27,517 nt of DNA from an uncultured Eubacteriales bacterium (GCA_900551415.1 URWB01000013.1:1-27517); one strand, 5' to 3'. Numbered from the stretch's first letter, positions 16,704 to 24,474 are shown. The notes: generated by a model from the letters alone, not told the origin. Numbers and translations: made by a program.

Positions 16704-18067
16704 TTAAAGAATACAAGACAATCAGTGAAGTCGTAGGACCTCTGATGCTCGTCGAGGATGTTGAAAATGTTACCTATGATGAGTTGGGAGAAATTCTGCT
16801 GCCGACCGGCGAAAAGAGACTTTGCAAGGTGCTGGAGGTCAACGGCTCAAACGCGCTGGTACAGCTGTTTGAAAGCGCCGCCGGCATCAACCTCAAGGAA
16901 AGCACAGTGCGGTTCCTCGGACATGGTACGCAGCTGGCGGTATCACCGGATATGCTCGGCCGCGTGTTCGACGGGATGGGTCGTCCGAAGGACGGCGGCC
17001 CGGCGCTGATCGCCGAAAAATATCTGGATATCAACGGCCTGCCGATGAATCCGGCTGCACGTGATTACCCATCCGAATTTATCCAGACCGGTGTATCGGC
17101 GATAGACGGTCTGAACACCTTGGTCAGAGGACAGAAGCTGCCGATCTTTTCGGCCTCCGGTCTGCCGCACGCGGATCTCGCGGCGCAGATCGCGCGGCAG
17201 GCGAAGGTCAGAGGCAGCGAGGGCAATTTCGCGGTCGTATTCGCGGCCATCGGTATTACGCACGAAGAAGCGGAATTCTTCGCTTCTGATTTTCGCCGCA
17301 CCGGCGCGATCGACAGAACCGTTTTGTTCATGAATCTGGCAAACGATCCGGCGGTAGAGCGTATCGCGACCCCGCGTATGGCGCTGACCGCGGCGGAATA
17401 CCTGGCATTTGACCTTGGTATGCATGTATTGGTCATCCTGACCGATATCACCAACTATGCCGAGGCGCTGCGTGAGGTATCCGCGGCGCGTAAGGAAGTG
17501 CCGGGACGCCGCGGCTATCCGGGCTATCTGTATACGGACCTCGCGACCATGTATGAAAGAGCCGGCCGCAAGAAGGGCTATGACGGATCGATTACCATGA
17601 TCCCGATTCTGACGATGCCGGAAGAAGACAAGACGCACCCGATTCCTGACCTGACCGGCTACATCACAGAGGGACAGATCATCCTCAGCAGAGAACTGTA
17701 CCGCAAGGGCATCAAGCCGCCGATCGACGTATTGCCGTCCCTGTCCAGGCTCAAGGATAAGGGTATCGGAAATGGAAAAACGCGTGAAGATCACGCTGAC
17801 ACGATGAACCAGCTGTTCGCGGCTTACGCGCGCGGCAAGGAATGTTTGGAGCTGGTCACGATTCTCGGTGAAGCAGCCCTGACAGAGGTAGATTTGATGT
17901 ACGCGAAGTTTTCGCAGGCCTTCGAGAAAGAATACGTTTCACAGGGCTACGATACGGACCGTACCATCGAAGAAACGCTCGATATCGGCTGGAAGCTGCT
18001 GGCGATGCTGCCAAAGAGCGAGCTGAAACGTATCAAGGATGAATATATCGAGAAGTATCTGAAATAG
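16700..18067 (+). CDS. ntpB: V-type ATPase non-catalytic subunit B
   Basis: This 455-residue partner of subunit A begins IKEYKTISEVVGPLMLVE. The P-loop position is replaced by FSASGLPHADLAAQIARQA, as expected for the regulatory subunit. The family signature PPIDVLPSLSRL and the segment YLYTDLATMYERAGR, which contributes the interface arginine, are intact. It forms the A3B3 hexamer with subunit A. The subunit D gene follows after 26 nt. Confidence 0.97.
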   Translation: MIKEYKTISEVVGPLMLVEDVENVTYDELGEILLPTGEKRLCKVLEVNGSNALVQLFESAAGINLKESTVRFLGHGTQLAVSPDMLGRVFDGMGRPKDGGPALIAEKYLDINGLPMNPAARDYPSEFIQTGVSAIDGLNTLVRGQKLPIFSASGLPHADLAAQIARQAKVRGSEGNFAVVFAAIGITHEEAEFFASDFRRTGAIDRTVLFMNLANDPAVERIATPRMALTAAEYLAFDLGMHVLVILTDITNYAEALREVSAARKEVPGRRGYPGYLYTDLATMYERAGRKKGYDGSITMIPILTMPEEDKTHPIPDLTGYITEGQIILSRELYRKGIKPPIDVLPSLSRLKDKGIGNGKTREDHADTMNQLFAAYARGKECLELVTILGEAALTEVDLMYAKFSQAFEKEYVSQGYDTDRTIEETLDIGWKLLAMLPKSELKRIKDEYIEKYLK

Positions 18068-18093
18068 ACGCGCAGTGTGAGAAAGGAAACGGA

Positions 18094-18783
18094 ATGGAAC
18101 GGTTAAATGTAAATCCAACCAGAATGATGCTCACCACTTTGAAGAAACGGCTGGCGACCGCCCAACGCGGACACAAGCTGCTCAAGGATAAGCGCGATGA
18201 ACTGATGAAGGGCTTTTTGGAGCTTGCGCGGGAAAACAAAGCGCTCCGCGAGCAGGTGGAGAAAGCGCTGGCTGATGTTTACGGCAGTTTTTCGATTGCC
18301 GGCGCGGTCATGAGCAAGGAGGTTATGGAGGAAGCGCTGATGTTCCCGAAGCAAGGCGTCACGCTGACCGTCGGAAGCAAGAATGTGATGAGCGTGGATG
18401 TGCCGCGCTTCGGCTTTGAGACGACTGCGCAGGACGCGTCGGACATCTACCCTTACGGTTACGCTTCAACCTCCGGAGAGCTTGATTCCGCAATCAAAGA
18501 ACTGGCCGACATTTTTCCGATTATGTTGGAACTGGCAGCCAAGGAAAAAGAGGCGCAGATGCTTGCGGCGGAGCTGGAACGGACGCGTCGGCGTGTTAAC
18601 GCGCTGGAATACGTCAAGATTCCGCAGATGGAAATGACCATTCGCTATATCCGCATGAAGCTGGATGAAAATGAACGCGGCAACCAGACCCGTTTGATGA
18701 AGGTGAAGGACATGATTTTGGCCGAAGCACTCGAAGAAAAGCGCGAAAAAACAGAACGCGCGTATCAAGAGGAGTGCAGTTAG
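18094..18783 (+). CDS. ntpD: V-type ATPase subunit D (central shaft)
   Basis: This 229-residue protein consists of long N- and C-terminal helices forming the rotating coiled-coil. The start VNPTRMMLTTLKKRLATAQRGHKLLKDKRDEL is diagnostic for the family, as is the C-terminal RVNALEYVKIPQMEMTIRYI. It is the last gene of the operon. No ntpJ-type K+ transporter gene follows, in contrast to Enterococcus hirae. Confidence 0.95.
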   Translation: MERLNVNPTRMMLTTLKKRLATAQRGHKLLKDKRDELMKGFLELARENKALREQVEKALADVYGSFSIAGAVMSKEVMEEALMFPKQGVTLTVGSKNVMSVDVPRFGFETTAQDASDIYPYGYASTSGELDSAIKELADIFPIMLELAAKEKEAQMLAAELERTRRRVNALEYVKIPQMEMTIRYIRMKLDENERGNQTRLMKVKDMILAEALEEKREKTERAYQEECS

Positions 18784-18828
18784 GAAAAACGAAAAACAGA
18801 ATTGAGGCCGCGAAAACGGCAAAACAGC

Positions 18829-18884
18829 AAACGCAGAGGGATTCGAACGGCACGCAGCCGCGCGATATGCCCCTGCGTTTTTTG
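18829..18884 (+). terminator. Terminator after the V-ATPase operon
   Basis: AAACGCAG-A-GGG pairs with CCC-CTGCGTTT (one bulged A) around a loop of about 30 nt, followed by TTTTTT. It lies about 45 nt past the ntpD stop codon. Confidence 0.8.
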
Positions 18885-18919
18885 TCCTTCAAAAAATACA
18901 AAAAATCTTTTAAAAAAAC

Positions 18920-18948
18920 TTGACATTTGCGCGAAAACATATTAAAGT
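18920..18948 (+). promoter_or_regulatory. Probable sigma-70-type promoter of the IlvE-like ORF
   Basis: A perfect TTGACA at 18920-18925 is followed after 17 nt by TAAAGT at 18943-18948. A second A+T-rich block, TATAAAAAT, comes just after. The predicted start near 18955 gives a leader of about 60 nt before the ATG at 19018. Confidence 0.6.
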
Positions 18949-19017
18949 ATAAAAATAGTTGTTGAATAATACAAAATAAACGCAAAAGAATTGTTTATAA
19001 ATACAAATGGAGTGATT

Positions 19018-19401
19018 ATGAACGAAAGTGACGCGCGGTTCCTTGAACAATTGAAAAAATTATACGCATCCGCCTTCGATCTGACCGAAGAGGCAGCGTC
19101 GGGAGAATGGATGTTTCGGATATACGGACATTTTAACGCGGAGCATTATCTGGGGCTGCCGGTTGAAGAACGACCGATTTATAAGGACGAACTCACGGAT
19201 ATGGCGGAAGCAGGTCTTTGCGGTACGGCCGCGGTCATTTGTCCTGTCGGCAAGATCGTCGATCATGGAACGGAAATCGTTTTTCCGTCCGGCATGACAC
19301 AGATGGGACCTGTCACCCAAAAACTATACGATACGTTGACAGCCATTCAGCAGGGCAGAATTCAGGCACCTGCCGGATGGATTCATAAAATTCCGGTATA
19401 A
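19018..19401 (+). CDS. Short chimeric protein ending in a branched-chain aminotransferase (IlvE) C-terminal segment
   Basis: This protein of 127 residues starts at the ATG preceded by GGAG at 19009-19012; an in-frame ATG at 18991 lacks such a site. Residues about 42-127 closely resemble the last 85 or so residues of class IV branched-chain aminotransferases, including VEERP, AEAGLCGTAAV (the GTA that contacts PLP phosphate), SPVGK-like CPVGKIVDHG, and a GPVTQKLYDTLTAIQ tail. Full IlvE is about 340-360 residues, and the catalytic lysine region is missing, so it cannot be an aminotransferase alone. Residues 1-41 do not match IlvE. They may derive from a different small protein; a loose resemblance to DUF8052-type proteins is only my recollection. 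The frame is intact and has its own promoter and ribosome binding site. Possible readings are a deletion-fusion remnant or a kept small regulatory/binding protein. Confidence 0.6.
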   Translation: MNESDARFLEQLKKLYASAFDLTEEAASGEWMFRIYGHFNAEHYLGLPVEERPIYKDELTDMAEAGLCGTAAVICPVGKIVDHGTEIVFPSGMTQMGPVTQKLYDTLTAIQQGRIQAPAGWIHKIPV

Positions 19402-19422
19402 GAGCCGGAACCTTTCCTCATG

Positions 19423-19473
19423 GAAGCAGCATGCGAAATCTGCGGAAGCACCGCAGAAGCCGCATGCTGTTTC
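19423..19473 (+). terminator. Large nested hairpin after the IlvE-like ORF, possible terminator
   Basis: A 13-bp stem (19423-19435 with 19461-19473, one G.T pair) encloses a second 6-bp hairpin, CTGCGG-AAGCA-CCGCAG (19440-19456). A T-run follows only about 12 nt later, so termination efficiency is uncertain. It separates the short ORF from the transporter gene. Confidence 0.5.
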
Positions 19474-19609
19474 TGCGTATTCGATTTTTTCGGTTTCTTT
19501 CGATTTTTATCATTTTATTTCGGTATTTCGCGTTTTGCTCTTTCTTGCAGAGAAAAAAAGGTGTATGATAAGAAAAGACACGTTTGACAGCAAGGGGGAA
19601 CAGAATCGA

Positions 19610-20551
19610 ATGTTAAGCAATTTTATCATCGCACTGGAGGCGGTGCTGCCGATTTTTATGATTATGGGCATCGGCATGCTGATTCGCCGCAAGGGACTTG
19701 TAGACGCGCATGACGTCAAAAAGATGAATCAGACGGTGTTTACGGTGTTCTTCCCGGTGCTGATGTTTTCCAATTTATATGGGAAGGATATCCGCGGCGC
19801 GATAGAGGGGAAGCTGATGACCTTTGGCGTGCTGGCAGTGCTGTCTGTCTACGCGCTGACGGTGGCTGTCGTGATGAAGCTCCGCAAGGACCCCAAGACG
19901 CGCGGCGCGATGATTCAGGCGATTTTTCGGAGTAACTTTGTTATCATGGGGATTCCCATCGTATCCAATATCTTTGGCGGCGATGAGCTGATTTTGCCGT
20001 CGGTGATGATTACGGTGATCGTGCCGATCTACAATGTGCTGGCGGTGGTGACACTTGAAGTGTTCCGCGGCAGCAAGCCGAATTTCGCGCATGTGCTGAA
20101 GCAGATCGCTTCGAATCCGATGCTTTTGGGGGCAGTGGCGGGTATTTTCGCGGTGCTGATCGATCTGCGCCTGCCGCAGGTCCTCGAAGGCGTGGTTTCC
20201 TCGATGGCAGGCGTCGCGACGCCGATGGCGCTTTTGACGCTGGGCGCGTTCTTCGATTTTCAGAGCATCGCGAACCGCAAAAAGGACATCGCGATCTGTG
20301 TCATCGGCAGATTGGCGGTGGTTCCGGCAATCGGGCTGACGGTTGGCATCCTGCTCGGCTTCCGCGATATCGAGCTGGTGACGCTGATTGCCATCTTTGC
20401 TTCTCCGTCTGCAGTTTCCTCGTTTCCGATGGCGCAGCAGATGGACAGTGACGCAGAGCTGGCGGGAGACGCGGTCGTGTTCTCCTCGATGTTTTCGTGC
20501 TTCACGATGTTCCTCTGGATCTTCGCGGCGAAGAGTCTTGGTTTGTTTTGA
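19610..20551 (+). CDS. AEC family transporter (auxin efflux carrier-like permease)
   Basis: This is a 313-residue integral membrane protein. Hydrophobic segments run through the length, beginning at FIIALEAVLPIFMIMGIGMLI, with family-like motifs NQTVFTVFFPVLMFSNL, RSNFVIMGIPIV and a repeated second-half ASPSAVSSFPMAQQ. The family exports or imports small organic anions such as malate, malonate or amino acids; the substrate cannot be told from sequence. The frame is open from an ATG at 19535, but AAGGGGG at 19592-19598 points to the ATG at 19610, which also puts a membrane helix right at the N-terminus as usual. It stands alone between two hairpins. Confidence 0.88.
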   Translation: MLSNFIIALEAVLPIFMIMGIGMLIRRKGLVDAHDVKKMNQTVFTVFFPVLMFSNLYGKDIRGAIEGKLMTFGVLAVLSVYALTVAVVMKLRKDPKTRGAMIQAIFRSNFVIMGIPIVSNIFGGDELILPSVMITVIVPIYNVLAVVTLEVFRGSKPNFAHVLKQIASNPMLLGAVAGIFAVLIDLRLPQVLEGVVSSMAGVATPMALLTLGAFFDFQSIANRKKDIAICVIGRLAVVPAIGLTVGILLGFRDIELVTLIAIFASPSAVSSFPMAQQMDSDAELAGDAVVFSSMFSCFTMFLWIFAAKSLGLF

Positions 20552-20564
20552 ACAAGGACTTGCG

Positions 20565-20595
20565 GGACGCTGTTTCACGCAGCGTTCTTTTTTTT
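20565..20595 (+). terminator. Terminator after the AEC transporter
   Basis: An 8-bp stem (GGACGCTG with CAGCGTTC, one G.T pair) with a 7-nt loop is followed by eight T residues. Confidence 0.88.
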
Positions 20596-20656
20596 CGCCA
20601 ATCCTGTCACAGAAACCGCGCACTTGTGTTTAGTAAGTAGAAGGAGAACAAAACGT

Positions 20657-21157
20657 ATGAACAAAGACGGACTGATCGAACAACTTTATAACCGATATTA
20701 CGGGTCGTTGATGGTCATCGCTTGTTCCTACACGCGGGACAAAGCTGCGGCAGAGGATCTGGTGCAGAACGCTTTTTTGAAAGCGCTTTTGGCCTACAAG
20801 CCTGCGGGCAGCTTTCTCGCCTGGGCGAATCGGGTCATTCGAAATGATTTTTTGAATTCTCTCCGGACTGAGAAATACCGCGCGGATACCGAGGCGGAGA
20901 TGCTGGAGGCGGCGGATTGCTTTGACCTGATGGAAAATCTGATGCACAACGAGAAAAAAGCGCGGCTCGCGGCGATGATCGCGGCGCTGCCCTTGCGTCA
21001 GAGGGTGATCATGGTGGAAAGCGTTTATTTGGAACAAAGCGATGCGGAAATCGCGCAGGCGCACGCAATGACTGTGGTCAATGTGCGGCAGATCCGGTCG
21101 CGCGCGAAGAAAGCCTTAATGAAAATGATGGCGAACGAGGAGGAAGCAAATGAATAA
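20657..21157 (+). CDS. ECF-type RNA polymerase sigma factor
   Basis: This protein of 166 residues contains sigma region 2 (LYNRYYGSLMVIACSYTRD, then AAAEDLVQNAFLKAL and FLAWANRVIRNDFLNSLR, about 8-75). It also has region 4 with a helix-turn-helix (LPLRQRVIMVESVYLEQSDAEIAQAHAM, about 111-138, then RQIRSRAKKALMKM). The region-3 linker is missing, as in ECF sigmas. The start is the ATG at 20657, with AAGGAG 10 nt upstream; an earlier in-frame ATG at 20624 has no site. It overlaps the next gene by 8 nt, and that gene encodes its likely membrane-bound regulator. The regulon and the signal are unknown. Confidence 0.92.
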   Translation: MNKDGLIEQLYNRYYGSLMVIACSYTRDKAAAEDLVQNAFLKALLAYKPAGSFLAWANRVIRNDFLNSLRTEKYRADTEAEMLEAADCFDLMENLMHNEKKARLAAMIAALPLRQRVIMVESVYLEQSDAEIAQAHAMTVVNVRQIRSRAKKALMKMMANEEEANE

Positions 21158-22196
21158 GACAGAAAACAGAAAAGACGAGTTCGACCTTGCTTTGGAGAAC
21201 ATGAAGCTGGAACCGGAGGCGGATCTGGATCGCCTGATTGAAAAGCGCGTCAAGCAGATGATGACACGTATCTCGCTCAAGGTGGTTTGCGTGGTACTGC
21301 TGGTGCTCGCGCTGGTCTTTCTCGGGGTGAATCCGCTGGTCAATCTTTGCAATGTCAATCCCGCGCGGGCGAATGAAGCCGAGGAGGGGCGCGCAAGCGA
21401 GCTGCTGCAAACGCTTTCCGCTTATGTGGAAACCGTCTATCCGCAGACGAGGCTGCATACGATCGGAGAAATTGAGAAAGCGGGATTTGGGAAATATGAA
21501 ATTCCGTTATGCGTGAGCACACGCACGCAGCGAACCTATGTAGGGAAGATGAATGTCATTTTGGAAATGACCCGCGGTAAGCTTGAGGTGAAAAGCGATG
21601 CGGACGGCGCGCTGACGCATATCGGGCATACCACAGTTTCCAACGCGAAGCTGGAAGGTATCGAGGACTTTGCCGCATACAATGAAGCAACGATAAAGGA
21701 TCTGGCAGAGCTCCCAAAATCCGCGCGGGTCTTGTTGAACGTTCGACTGCATGAAGCCAAAGCACTGGAGGAAATTCTCGCGCTTCGCAGGGACACCATA
21801 GAGCCTGTGTGGGCGCAGATGGATACGGAGAGCGAGCGCTTTATGGGCGGGATCTCCTTGGAGAGCGCTGTGCTCCTGTATGATGACGAGCCGCAGCGAG
21901 AGCAAATGAACGCCGCGCAGCTGCGAGAGCGCTATCTCAAAAACCTGACTTTATTATCCGAGCATCACGCGCTTTGGAACGGTCTGGGGCTTAGCTGGGA
22001 CAGCTCCTACGTGGCGGGAGAGACCGCGCTTTCTCACATACAAAGCGCGCTGACGGAGGCGCAGAAAACGAACACGTTTGTGACAAAGAATTTTTACCTT
22101 TACGGCTCGCGGGACGATATCATGGATTACATGGAGGCAAACAAAAACGAGCTTTGCACGATTGAAGATGTATGCTTGTCCGAGCTGATGCACTGA
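21150..22196 (+). CDS. Membrane-anchored sigma factor regulator (anti-sigma type)
   Basis: This 348-residue protein has a cytoplasmic N-terminus rich in charged residues (1-40), one membrane helix (about 42-62, LKVVCVVLLVLALVFLGV) and a large outside domain. The N-terminal pattern DRLIEKRVKQMMTRISLK matches what I know of the Sigma_reg_N domain. The C-terminal part, with repeated LxxLPKSARVLLNVRL-like strands and a final FYLYGSRDDIMDYM, is consistent with Sigma_reg_C. Such proteins hold an ECF sigma at the membrane until a surface signal releases it. The 8-nt overlap with the sigma gene fits co-translation. A tandem repeat array begins 3 nt after its stop codon. Confidence 0.82.
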   Translation: MNKTENRKDEFDLALENMKLEPEADLDRLIEKRVKQMMTRISLKVVCVVLLVLALVFLGVNPLVNLCNVNPARANEAEEGRASELLQTLSAYVETVYPQTRLHTIGEIEKAGFGKYEIPLCVSTRTQRTYVGKMNVILEMTRGKLEVKSDADGALTHIGHTTVSNAKLEGIEDFAAYNEATIKDLAELPKSARVLLNVRLHEAKALEEILALRRDTIEPVWAQMDTESERFMGGISLESAVLLYDDEPQREQMNAAQLRERYLKNLTLLSEHHALWNGLGLSWDSSYVAGETALSHIQSALTEAQKTNTFVTKNFYLYGSRDDIMDYMEANKNELCTIEDVCLSELMH

Positions 22197-22198
22197 GT

Positions 22199-22341
22199 GC
22201 GCCGCGCATAGGAAGAGCAGATGCGGCAGACAAAGCGCCGCGCATAGGAACGGCAGACGCGGCAGACAAAGCGCTGCCATGGGAACGGAAGAGGCGGCAG
22301 GCAAAGCGCCGCGCATAAGAACGCCGCACGCGGCAGGCAAA
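22199..22341. repeat. Four tandem 36-bp repeats (minisatellite)
   Basis: Copies lie at 22199-22234, 22235-22270, 22271-22305 (35 bp) and 22306-22341. Each begins GCGCCGCGCATAGGAA or a close variant and ends GCGGCAGRCAAA. The first two copies are nearly identical and the third is the most diverged. The unit is a multiple of three, so it encodes a 12-residue repeat on the minus strand, but no start or ribosome binding site supports translation. Confidence 0.9.
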
Positions 22342-22479
22342 GGGCAGGACAAAAGTGCGCGTAACGAAAGCTGGGATTTCTATGCGTACATGACGCTCGC
22401 CCATGCGCGTCGCTTCGCAAGGTGCTTTTGTCGTTACGTAGGAAATATCGCTGCGCAATATATCCTATATAATCAAAAT

Positions 22480-22535
22480 GAGGGCTGAGACCTGAACGGT
22501 TATCTCGTAGGATTTCCATTCATGGTACAGCCCTC
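22480..22535. ncRNA. Candidate structured element, unassigned
   Basis: GAGGGCTG (22480-22487) pairs perfectly with CAGCCCTC (22528-22535). Within it GAGA can pair with TCTC. The inner words CTGAGA, ACCTGA and CGTAGGA are reminiscent of a TPP riboswitch, but the element is too short to contain that fold. It may be a degraded element, a transposon-end remnant or a terminator-like structure for convergent transcription. Confidence 0.3.
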
Positions 22536-22665
22536 TTGCTTATGTATGTAGGAAATATGCAGGAAGTCCACCGCTAAAAGCTATGCAGCGAAGCAGACCT
22601 TCCTATGATTTCGGGGAACATCACTTGCGATGTTTCCAAAATGTCGGCATAAGTACCGCACGCGT

Positions 22666-24453
22666 TTACAGCTCGCGTTCCAGTCTTGCCAGTGCGTCAG
22701 TCAGCTCCTGCGGCATGTGGTCGAACTTCGCGTACCAGGTCTTGATGCCTTCGAGCTCCTGCTTCCAAGTCTCGTGGTCTAAGGTCAGCAGTTCGGCAAG
22801 CTGCGCATCGGTCAGGTCCAGATCGGTGAGGTCGAGTGCGTCTTTCGTCGGCAGATAGCCGAGCGGCGTTTCGACAGCGTCTGCCTTGCCTTCACAGCGA
22901 TCGAGCGCCCAGAGCAGCGCACGCAGATTTTCACCGAAGCCCGGCCAGATGAAATTGCCCTCGTCATCGGTACGGAACCAGTTGACGTTGAAGATCTTCG
23001 GTGGGTTGGTCATCTTCTTGCCCATGTCGATCCAGTGCTGGAAGTAGTCTGCCATGTGATAACCGCAGAACGGCAGCATCGCCATCGGGTCGTAGCGGAC
23101 GACGCCGACCGCGCCGTTGGCTGCTGCGGTCGTTTCCGAGGACATCTTGGAGCCGAGGAATACACCATGGTTCCAGTCGCGGGACTGACAGATCAGCGGT
23201 TCGGACTTGGCGCGGCGGCCGCCGAAGATGATGGCGCTGATTGGTACGCCCTCACCGGTGAAGAATTCCGGTGCGATGGACGGGCAGTTCTCCGCAGGAG
23301 CGGTAAATCTCGAGTTTGGATGTGCGCCCTTGACGAAGTCCTCGCCAGCGGCTTTTTTCGCCTGTTCCGCCTGTCCGTTCCAAGGGTGGTTCTGCCAGTC
23401 GAGTCCGTTGGTCGGCGCAGGCGTATCCAAGCCCTCCCACCATACGGTATTGTCGTCGAGGTTTCTGGCGACATTGGTGTAGATGGTGTTCTTTTTGGTC
23501 GTCATCAGCGCGTTGTTGTTGGTCTTGGAGTTGGTGCCCGGCGCGACGCCGAAGAAACCGTTCTCCGGATTGACCGCATAGAGTCTGCCGTCATCGCCGA
23601 TACGCAGCCAAGCGATGTCATCGCCGATGGTATAGACCTTGTAGCCCTGCGCCTGCAGATGCTTCGGCGGGATCAGCATAGCCAGATTGGTCTTGCCGCA
23701 GGCACTCGGGAACGCTGCGGAGATATATTTTTTCTCACCGTTTGGCGCTTCCACGCACAGAATCAGCATATGTTCCGCCATCCAGCCCTCGCGCTGACCC
23801 AGCACAGAGCCGATACGCAGGGCAAAGCATTTCTTGCCGAGCAGGACGTTGCCGCCGTAAGCGGAGTTGATGCTCCAGATGGTGTTTTCCTCCGGGAACT
23901 GCGCGATGTATTTCTTTTCGGCGTTGACTTCTGCCTTGGAATGCAGGCATTTGACGAAGTCCGCGCCCTTGTTGAGCTCTTCGATCACAGGATCACCGAT
24001 GCGTGTCATAATGTGCATGGAAAGCACGACATAGATGGAGTCGGTGATTTCGATGCCGATTTTGGAGAACGGGCTGCCGACCACGCCCATGGAATAGGGA
24101 ATCACATACATCGTGCGCCCCTCCATGGAGCCGTCGAACAGCGCTCTCATTTTGGCATACATTTCGTCCTTTTGTACCCAATTGTTGGTCGGACCGGCAT
24201 CCTTCTCCTCCGTCGTACAGATGACGGTTCTCTTTTCGTCTCTGGCGACGTCCTTCGGATCGGTGCGGTAATAGTAGCAGCCCGGAAGCTTCTCTTCGTT
24301 GAGCTTGACCATTTCTCCGGTCTCTACTGCAAGCGCGCGGATCGCGTCCAGCTGCGCTTCACTGCCGTCAATCCAGACGATTTCCTTCGGTTTGGTCATG
24401 GCGGCGCATTCTGCGACCCAATCGGTTACTTTTTTGTTTTGAATCTCGATCAT
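22666..24453 (-). CDS. pckG: Phosphoenolpyruvate carboxykinase (GTP)
   Basis: This 595-residue enzyme interconverts oxaloacetate + GTP and PEP + GDP + CO2. The GTP-type kinase loop FPSACGKTN is at 248-256, with metal-binding aspartates in IGDDIAW (278-279) and metal ligands in GKKCFALR (about 207) and AEHML (H228). The nucleotide-clamping EFFTGEGVPISAIIFGGRR and NWFRTDDEGNFIWPGFGEN motifs follow. These identify the GTP family rather than the ATP family, whose loop is GxSGTGKT. In an anaerobe it may run toward oxaloacetate, fixing CO2 for succinate or amino acid synthesis, or toward PEP for gluconeogenesis. The start is preceded by an AGAGGAAGAG stretch. A putative extended -10 promoter and an inverted repeat sit just upstream. 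Confidence 0.97.
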   Translation of the reverse strand: MIEIQNKKVTDWVAECAAMTKPKEIVWIDGSEAQLDAIRALAVETGEMVKLNEEKLPGCYYYRTDPKDVARDEKRTVICTTEEKDAGPTNNWVQKDEMYAKMRALFDGSMEGRTMYVIPYSMGVVGSPFSKIGIEITDSIYVVLSMHIMTRIGDPVIEELNKGADFVKCLHSKAEVNAEKKYIAQFPEENTIWSINSAYGGNVLLGKKCFALRIGSVLGQREGWMAEHMLILCVEAPNGEKKYISAAFPSACGKTNLAMLIPPKHLQAQGYKVYTIGDDIAWLRIGDDGRLYAVNPENGFFGVAPGTNSKTNNNALMTTKKNTIYTNVARNLDDNTVWWEGLDTPAPTNGLDWQNHPWNGQAEQAKKAAGEDFVKGAHPNSRFTAPAENCPSIAPEFFTGEGVPISAIIFGGRRAKSEPLICQSRDWNHGVFLGSKMSSETTAAANGAVGVVRYDPMAMLPFCGYHMADYFQHWIDMGKKMTNPPKIFNVNWFRTDDEGNFIWPGFGENLRALLWALDRCEGKADAVETPLGYLPTKDALDLTDLDLTDAQLAELLTLDHETWKQELEGIKTWYAKFDHMPQELTDALARLEREL

Positions 24454-24474
24454 TGTTCTCTTCCTCTCTTAGAT

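Larger units (their letters stand above)
22197..22665. other. Repeat-rich non-coding region between the sigma regulator gene and pckG
   Basis: The stretch lies between convergent genes. It holds four 36-bp tandem units (22199-22341), two overlapping inverted repeat pairs (22348-22437), a 56-nt stem-loop (22480-22535), a bulged hairpin (22561-22604) and a smaller hairpin (22615-22637). The word GTAGGAAATAT occurs twice (near 22438 and 22547). No protein-coding gene has support, although the repeat array leaves all minus-strand frames open. Confidence 0.6.

Noticed and set aside
19535..19609. Longer N-terminus for the AEC transporter
   Set aside because: The extra 25 residues are polar and basic and lack a ribosome binding site; the ATG at 19610 has AAGGGGG upstream and starts directly at the first membrane helix.
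20611..20635. Autoregulatory ECF promoter (AGAAAC, 15 nt, AGTA) before the sigma gene
   Set aside because: It resembles SigW-type promoters, but the implied transcript start would fall inside the AAGGAG ribosome binding site, leaving no usable leader.
22199..22341. Tandem repeats considered as a CRISPR array
   Set aside because: The units are directly abutting with no unique spacers and no cas genes are nearby.
22120..22519. Minus-strand frames through the 36-bp repeats as a repetitive protein gene
   Set aside because: All three frames are open because the unit lacks stop codons; there is no start site with a ribosome binding site and the frames overlap the end of the sigma regulator gene.
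22480..22535. TPP riboswitch call
   Set aside because: The CTGAGA, ACCTGA and CGTAGGA words are present, but the GGGG half and the stem between CTGAGA and ACCTGA are missing, and no thiamine gene follows on that strand.
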